Below are positions 57,139 through 64,000 of a stretch of 64,000 nucleotides of DNA, one piece after another (within the stretch, counting starts at the first letter, position 1; each line of letters opens with the position of its first letter). The notes under the pieces are model-generated. The model made no database searches. It was not told where the DNA came from and worked only from the letters and a program-made list of their open reading frames with translations. The stretch is from Diplodia intermedia (Eukaryota > Ascomycota > Dothideomycetes > Botryosphaeriales > Botryosphaeriaceae), in assembly GCA_021495925.1 (NCBI GenBank), contig JAKEKT010000003.1, positions 310,001-374,000 on the forward strand, read 5' to 3'. The translations under genes were made by a program, and so were the position numbers.

Positions 57139-60100
57139 ATGGCCGATACGCGGGACTCAAGCATTTCGCCCATGACGCGTAGCCCACGCACATCCCCTCC
57201 ACCCGAGAAAGAAGGCCAGACTTTTTCGCCATTGCGCCAAGAACAACGTGCGCATGGCTCTGCCGACGAGGGTGCCGCTCGCGCCGACGATGCTAACAGA
57301 CCCGGCACTGCGGGCTCCATTAAATTCGAGCAGGGTGTTGCGGAGCCCAAGACGTCCGCCGGTTTCCCCTTCCCTGCCGCGAACGGAGACGCTGCCAGAC
57401 CTCCCCATCCCCTCGAGCCGTCCCCGAGCTTTGGTCAGATCGCTGACCCGACCGACTTCAACCCACACGGCCAGCTGTCGAGAAATGCTACCAGTGAAGC
57501 GGGGGCATCAACACCTGGTGGACGTCGCAGCGTGCAGTTCGCTCGCTCGCAGGGGCAGGAAGCGGCGGTTGGTGGACACTCGAGACAACATTCGCTGGAT
57601 GATGAAGAGGAGCAAGAAAGACAGCGCAAGGACAAAGCTTCCATTATTGCACGGCTCAGGGCGCTCAACCCGCTGCAGGGGCACAGCAGAAGTATAAGTG
57701 GCTTCACTATCGGCGATGGGCCAATGGGGGCAATTGGTGATTTCACACCAACGGGTCCCTTGTCTCCGGATTCCGAGCGATCACAACCACGATACATTCC
57801 AGAAGAAGGAAGTGAAGCGGAGGCAGATGACGAGAGCGCAGGAGAAGGTCCATCGCGCCCTCCGCGTCAGAGAAGAAAGATACGGCGCCAAAAACCCGGA
57901 ACGGCTCCTGCCACTCCGAAGACCATCAACGACCCCTCCTTTCTGCGGGACTCGCCGTCCGAATTTGGAGGCTTCAAGCCGCCTTTTGCGCGGCGAGGCA
58001 CCATGTCCAATATACCTGAAAACCAAAGGATGGGATTGTCCGAGGATGAAGGCCGGGACATGCTTGCGAAGGAGAGCGCTTGGAGAAGGGGACTGCACGC
58101 ACGGCGGAGGCTCAGCTTTTCGAGTCGAAGGGTGGAGATGACGGGAGAGGAGACACCGGATTCTCGCCGCCCGAGCAACTTCCGCCGGTTCACTAATATT
58201 GCTAATCGATTCGATGGCTCCGCCGAGTCTCCTTGGAGACAGCGTGGCGAACGGACCACTAGCATCAGCGCACAAAAATGGCGCCAGCTGAAGTCCGGCT
58301 TGAAAATGCTTGGCAAGCAGCGGAAGGAGCAAAACAGAATCGACCACGCAAAATCTGCAGAACTGGTTGCCGAACTCCTTGCCGGTGCGCCTGCTGCTCT
58401 ATTCCTTGCCAGCATGTTCCAGCGCGATGAGCACGGGCACAAGAGAGTTCCCATTCTTATGGAGCAGCTCAAGGTCCTGATCACAGACAGCCAAAAGGTC
58501 AGTGACAAAGGCGGCGACCGCCATGTCAACTTCAGAATCGAGCTGGAGTACGGCAGTGGTATGACCCGCATGAAGTGGGTTATCCATCGGACCATTCGCG
58601 ATTTCGGTAACCTCCACATCAAGTACAAGACTGCAACGGCAAAGGAAAAGTACGTGCGCTTCCGGGGCGAGGATACCAACAAGAGTCAACTTCCGCGGTT
58701 CCCCAGAAGCGCTCTGCCCTACGTGCGTGGTATGCGCGGTCTCTTGGACGATCAAGAAGAGGACGATGATGATGAAGCACCAGGGGCGGTCACAGACGGA
58801 GATGCCAGTGGAACTGAAAGACCTGGAAAGGGCGGAAAGAGACGGAGATCCTCGTTCAAGTCGCTTGCAGCGAGGCGCAACTCAAGCGTTGGAAGTCCTG
58901 AACAAGCACCCGGAATTGCTGGTGAAATGACCGCTCGTACCGGCAGTTTCTTTGGCCAGCCTCCTGGGACCACCGCGCCACGCAAGGACACGTATCATGA
59001 CAAGCAACGAAAGAAGCTGGAGCAGTATCTTCAGCAGCTGATCACCTTCGTTATTTTCCGGCCCGACAGTAACCGACTCTGCAAATTCCTGGAGCTTTCG
59101 GCACTAGGCGTCCGCCTCGCACAAGAAGGTGGATACCACGGCAAAGAAGGTTTCATGATGATCCAATCAAACAAGGCGGCCAATCAGAAGGGCTGGAACC
59201 CTCATTGGTTCAAGCAACAAGCACACATGCCGAAATGGTTCCTGGTGCGCCACAGCTACGTCTGCTGTGTTGACTCACCTGAGGAAATGAACATCTACGA
59301 CGTCTTCCTTGTCGACCCGGATTTCTGTATCGACGAGAAGAAGGGCGCACGAGAAATGGCTAGCAAGGCGAAGACATCTGCGGCCCACCCAAACGCACAT
59401 ATGCTTCGTCTAGTCAACTCCGAGCGCAAGCTCAAATTGTTGGCCAAGAACGAAAGACAGATGGGCCAATTCCAGGAGTCCATCAAGTTCATGATGTCGC
59501 AGACGGAATGGTCAAGGCCACACCGTTTCGACAGCTTCGCACCTGTTAGGTACAATGTCTGGGCCCAGTGGCTGGTCGATGCGCGGGATTACATGTGGAA
59601 CGTTTCGCGAGCTATCAGCATGGCCCGGGACGTCATCTACATCCACGACTGGTGGCTCAGCCCTGAGCTTTACCTTCGGAGACCCCCTGCCATCAGCCAG
59701 AAATGGAGATTGGATCGTCTCTTGCAGCGAAAGGCTCAAGAGGGCGTCAAGATCTTCGTGATCATGTACCGCAACATCAACTCGGCCATCCCGATCGATT
59801 CCGAATACAGCAAGTTGTCGCTGCTCGATCTTCATCCCAACGTATTCGTCCAGCGGTCGCCCCATCAGATCAAGAAGAACCAATTCTTCTGGGCCCACCA
59901 CGAGAAGATCTGCATCGTCGACCACACGGTCGCTTTCTGTGGAGGTGTCGATCTGTGCTTCGGACGATGGGATACACCAAAACACGTTCTGAACGATGAC
60001 AAGTTGACAGGCTTCGAGCTGGATAACAACCTTCCGAAGGATTCCGAACACTGCCAGATGTGGCCTGGAAAGGACTACTCTAACCCTAGAGTGCACGATT

Positions 60101-62692
60101 TTTACGCGCTTGACAAGCCTTATGAAGAGATGTATGACAGAGAGAAGGTGCCACGCATGCCTTGGCATGATATCGGCATGCAAATCGTCGGCCAGCCAGC
60201 CCGGGATTTGACGCGGCATTTTGTGCAGCGTTGGAACTACCTCCGCAGAGGCAAGACTCCTACGCGCCCTACCCCTTACCTCCTCCCTCCTCCGGACTTC
60301 GACCAGGCTGATCTGCGGGCCCTTGGACTTGACGGTACTTGTGAAATTCAGATTCTGCGCTCTGCATGCAAGTGGTCCTTGGGCACGCCTGATCGCACCG
60401 AGCACAGTATCATGAATGCGTACGTCAAGAGTATTCAAGCAAGTGACCACTTTGTCTACATTGAGAACCAGTTCTATATCAGTTCCTGCTATGTTGAAGG
60501 GACGAAGATTCTCAACATGATCAATGACGCGCTCGTGGAGCGTATCAGGCGTGCTCATTCAAACGGGGAGGCATGGCGAGCTGTCCTTGTTATTCCGCTG
60601 ATGCCAGGCTTCCAGAGTACTGTTGACAGCCAAGACGGAACTAGCGTTCGTTTGATCATGCAGTGCCAATACCGGAGCATTTGCCGCGGCGAGTCTTCTC
60701 TGTTCGGAAGGCTCCGCGCCGTTGGCATTGAACCCGAGGACTATGTACAGTTCTATTCCCTCCGGTCGTGGGGTCACATTGGGCCCAAGAAGTCGCTCTG
60801 CACGGAGCAGCTGTACATCCACGCCAAGTGCATGGTTGTTGACGACCGTATTGTCATTATTGGCTCGGCTAACATTAACGAGCGTTCGATGCTTGGATCT
60901 CGTGATTCTGAGGTTGCAGCCATCGTCAGGGACACCGACATGATCCCCTCGTTCATGGCTGGCAAGCCCTACAAGGTTTCCAAGTTCGCGCATACGCTAC
61001 GTGTCAGACTCATGCGTGAGCACCTTGGAATCGACGTCGACGAGCTGCTTGAGGAAGAGCAATCCGAGGTATATAATAGCGATCTGTCCAGACCCTCGAG
61101 TGCAGATACCAACTCGACGATTGAACAGCAGCTTATCGACAACAAGATGCGCCTCGAGGAAGACTTGATCAGAAAGGCCGAGGCCATGAGTTACAACCAC
61201 GATGCCGTGGACCATGCACTCCAGCCGAACCCGGTGACGCCCGATTTCACAACAGACCCCATTGCTGATACCGAGGAAGTCGAGGTGCACGATCACGCGG
61301 TCCGAGACCGTGACGTCCGCGGCGAAGGTGCCGACCACTTCCTGGAGGCTTCAGCCCGAGGCTACAGCCGCGGCAGAGATTCGACCATTGACATCCATGG
61401 CCATGAGGTTCTGCTTTCCCAGCAGGCACCCGAAGGAAAGAACACTCTTGAGGTGCCGAAGCAGGCTAGCCCGAAGAAGGGACGTAACCGCAGCAACACG
61501 GTCCGCTCCCAGGTGAGCCAAATCAGTGATGCTCTCCAGGATGGCGGCAGTGAAAGGTTCCCCCCTCCATCCCTACCCAGGATGACCACCCGGGAACTCG
61601 GCCTCACGCAGCTCAGCCAGCTTCCTGCTTTGCCCACCATGGACGATACTGATATTGGTGGTCCGCCGCTGCTGAGGACCACTTCCGCCAACGCCAACGC
61701 TCTCATCAGCGCGCTCGTCTCCAACATGAAGCGCCCACTCGTCACCGACGACTGCATGCTCGACCCCATCAATGACACTTTCTTGCTGGATACTTGGCAC
61801 ACTATAGCAGAGAACAACACCAAGATCTACCGCCAGGTGTTCCGCTGTATGCCCGACAACGAGGTGCGCACCTGGAAGGAGTACCGCGAATACGCGGCAT
61901 TCGGAGAACGATTTGCCAAGTCGCAGGGTGCGGGTAAGAGCGAGACGCGTATGGCTCAGGACACTCATGGCAAGACGGGCCCTCCAGGTACTGCGACGAC
62001 TTTTGCAGACGGTGTTGGAAAGGTGTTCGGCGAGAAGCTTGTTCCCGGAAGCTCCAGAGAGGACCGTCACTCTGGTAACGTGGAGCAGTGGGCAGAGGAG
62101 CAAGAAAGGCGTGAGCAAAGTAAGCCCTCGACAGCAGCATCGAATGCCAACGGCAGTGCTGGTTCCGGGGTGGAGTTCAGCGAAAAGGCCAACGGAATGC
62201 TCTCTCCGATGAGCCCGATGGATGGTACCAACTCTGTCATCTCGTCAGACGCACCGCCGTCGCGCGGTGCAAATGATGATGCCAATGGCAGGCCACGCAC
62301 CATTACGATCACCGCTCCCACAGACGATCGGGAGAAGGCCAACGGACCAAGCAGCAGTGCTGGCAATCTTAACGTCACGGACACCAACACCAGCCTCAAG
62401 GCAGCAGGTAGCCAGCGTCGCCGCAAGCGCGCAGGCACGCGTGGCAGCATGAAGGCGTTCCAGGCTGACGACGACAACTCTCTGCTGAGCAAGCAAGATG
62501 CGGAGGAATTGTTGGGTCTGGTTCAAGGCCACCTTGTTTCGTGGCCATACGACTGGCTGGAGAAGGAGGAGGCAGGCGGCGGTTGGCTGTACCCCGTCGA
62601 CCAGATCGCGCCTCTGGAAATTTAGTAAGTCATCCTGGCTCACATCCTGTTTGACGGGCTCTGCTAACCAGAAATCTCCCCTTAGTTCTTAA
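57139..62692 (+). CDS. PLD1: Phospholipase D (PX-PH-HKD type)
   Basis: Main exon 57139-62624, then a 61-base intron (GTAAGT...GCTAAC...CTTAG) and a 7-base last exon 62686-62692, ending APLEIYS; 1830 residues. Without splicing the frame stops two codons earlier at TAG 62623-62625, whose last G is the donor's first base, so the difference is tiny. I start at MADTRDSSIS; the frame extends 29 codons upstream without conservation. Order: disordered Ser/Pro N-terminus, PX domain (from about 462), PH domain (about 650-790), and two catalytic HKD motifs, HHEKICIVDH (about 920) and HAKCMVVDD followed by GSANINERS (about 1227), then a long disordered tail and a conserved C-terminal box (LVSWPYDWL...). 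It hydrolyses phosphatidylcholine to phosphatidic acid at membranes, in vesicle traffic and morphogenesis. Confidence 0.96.
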
Positions 62693-63452
62693 AGCAGCTG
62701 GCCACTCTATTACATATGTACGAATGTGGAAAGACTTGGCGCCGGTGCACATACGATGATGGCGTTTCCCTGGCTTAGACTCTTGATCCCGAGTACAGAG
62801 TTTTCTTCTCCCTTCCTTCTCATCTTTTTCAGGAGTCGGTTGTTTTTCTCTCCTGTGCCCTGGTACTTCGTGCACATTTCCCTTTAGTTTGGCATAAGTC
62901 CTTCTCTGTTCTGCTTCTTCTTCTACTACTACTTCTACTACTTCTTCTTACACACTACTACTGCTGGTGACCTTGCGAGCGCGGCGTTCGAACGGGAAGG
63001 TAAAGAAGACAAACGAAGTAAACAAAGCAAAACTGCATTCAAACCATTACCTGCTTCCACTTCTCCCCTTTTTCTTGTTCTTTGTTAGTTTTGTTTTGTT
63101 AATAGAGCGCATCAGCAGCAACGACCTGGGAAGAGTAAAAAAACTAGAAAAGAGCAAAGCATGTTGTCGCGGCGGACCGGAAAACCGGGGGGGTGGGAGT
63201 TCTGGAGAAGCGAAAGGAAACAACAACTCAAATAAGAAAAAGAAAACAGACAACGGAAAAACTATGGAAACTTAATTGCATTGGGGGCTTGGGTAGTAGA
63301 CGACAAACGGAATCGGGCGAGGAGTGGGGGGAGGGGGAGAAGGGACGCTGCATCGGTGTCTTTCCTCTGTTCTCTATGCATGTAATAATAGATGCCCTGG
63401 TTTTTCTCTTTTCTTTTCTTTTTTTTTTGTCTTTTGCTTTCGCGGTGACCAC
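62693..63452. other. 3' spacer after PLD, no gene seen
   Basis: About 0.76 kb with the PLD 3' UTR. It includes T-runs, a CTT/CTA microsatellite and A/G-rich DNA. No supported ORF. Confidence 0.5.
62913..62949. repeat. CTT/CTA microsatellite
   Basis: Imperfect trinucleotide run of TTC and TAC units, just downstream of the PLD stop, probably in its 3' UTR. Confidence 0.75.
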
Positions 63453-63674
63453 CACGGCGGGTGACAAAAAAGGAATTGCCCGCCCGCATCGGCCTTATAC
63501 AGATGCCGCGTCATCATATTTATAAGGCGGTTGAATACAAGATCCGGACGTAAATGTAGGTTTTTCTGAATTTGCGTATTTACATCCGGACTTTGTATCC
63601 AACTATCTATCCCGTGTAGAGTTCTTTCATGAGGTAGATGCGGATGGGCAAATTTTTTTTCTTGTCACCCCCAC
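63453..63674. mobile_element. MITE copy 9, about 220 bases, right tip shortened
   Basis: The left end is CACGGCGGGTGACAAAAAAG followed by GAATTGCCCGCCCGCATC. The right arm read inward is GGGTGACAAGAAAAAAAATT then TGCCCATCCGCATC. The hairpin (about 63529-63604) pairs GTTGAATACAAGATCCGGAC with ATCCGGACTTTGTATCCAAC. The right tip seems to lack its outer six bases (GCCGTG). CCAC at 63449-63452 and CCAC at 63671-63674 might be the target duplication, but this is uncertain. Confidence 0.78.
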
Positions 63675-64000
63675 ATCCCATGACTTTTTCTTTTTTTCAA
63701 GATACTCGAAGCTTTCTTGGCTAATAGGACCTTTTGGCTTTGGTATGTACATTTTCCCCGTTCGTTTCCCCCCCTTCTGGGATGTTCCTGGAAACCGTTT
63801 ATCTCGACGGTACTACTCAAACGAACCTAGTGACAATCGCTCATCACAGCAATCCTATTCCCCGCCCTTTCCGACACCAACGTTCCGGTCACGCACATTC
63901 AACAGCGCCCCAAAGAAACGCCTCCCTCATCCGCATCTCCATCGCCCTCGACACCGTCACCTCCGCCGTCCTTGTCACCGCCGTCGACCGGATCCGCGAT
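63675..64000. other. Right window edge, nothing assigned
   Basis: CT/CA-rich sequence with CATC and CGCC runs. It could be the promoter or start of a gene beyond the window; no start codon with support is visible. Confidence 0.35.

Noticed and set aside
1..64000. tRNA or rRNA genes, CRISPR arrays
   Set aside because: I scanned by eye for tRNA B-box-like GGTTCRANYCC sequences with a paired acceptor stem and for regularly spaced direct repeats; nothing convincing was found. The GGGCCGTAGCTTAGCTCAA stretch near 28607 lacks the rest of a tRNA fold.

Overview
This looks like nuclear DNA of a filamentous ascomycete (Pezizomycotina). Genes are split by short introns (about 49-150 bases) with GTANGT-type donors, CTAAC/CTGAC-type branch sites and YAG acceptors. 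The proteins are typical of fungi: a ZtGT2-type membrane glycosyltransferase, a TAKA-type alpha-amylase, a PX-PH phospholipase D, NOT3/5 and the RNA polymerase III largest subunit. Intergenic space is generous and there are no operons. The species cannot be named from sequence alone.

Layout, left to right. 1-5.2 kb: the 3' end of a basic nuclear-type protein, a small Cys-rich gene, and the GT2 glycosyltransferase (minus strand). 5.2-7.7 kb: no gene seen. 7.7-10.9 kb: a VIT/von Willebrand A protein. 10.9-15.7 kb: two small Cys-rich genes, MITE copies, and a decayed intron-less fragment of the GT2 gene. 15.7-16.8 kb: an MDR-type NADP oxidoreductase. 19.6-28.0 kb: one ten-exon gene for a roughly 2514-residue low-complexity protein, with Pro-rich, Lys/Glu, acidic PEST/PEVK-like and Arg/Glu segments in that order. 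29.1-31.0 kb: a secreted alpha-amylase. 32.2-33.3 kb: a C2H2 zinc-finger protein. 35.9-39.3 kb: NOT3/5 and D-aminoacyl-tRNA deacylase, divergent. 43.9-50.7 kb: RPC1 and a tail-anchored FHA protein, divergent. 51.5-54.6 kb: a class II ketose-bisphosphate aldolase and a two-domain beta-hydroxyacid dehydrogenase, divergent. 55.5-62.7 kb: an alpha/beta hydrolase and phospholipase D, divergent.

The most unusual feature is a family of non-autonomous elements (MITEs, roughly 125-220 bases) present in nine full, partial or decayed copies. Terminal repeats begin CACAGCGGGTGACA or a close variant. Most copies carry a central hairpin with arms of about 33 bases, and three copies have 4-base target duplications (GAGT, ACGG, CCGT). 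Four copies sit 16-56 bases beyond stop codons, and two of those bracket the aldolase-dehydrogenase pair. The GT2 fragment lies directly against a solo left arm of this element.

All gene models come from reading ORFs, splice signals and phases by eye. Family calls come from recognised motifs. No database search was possible.
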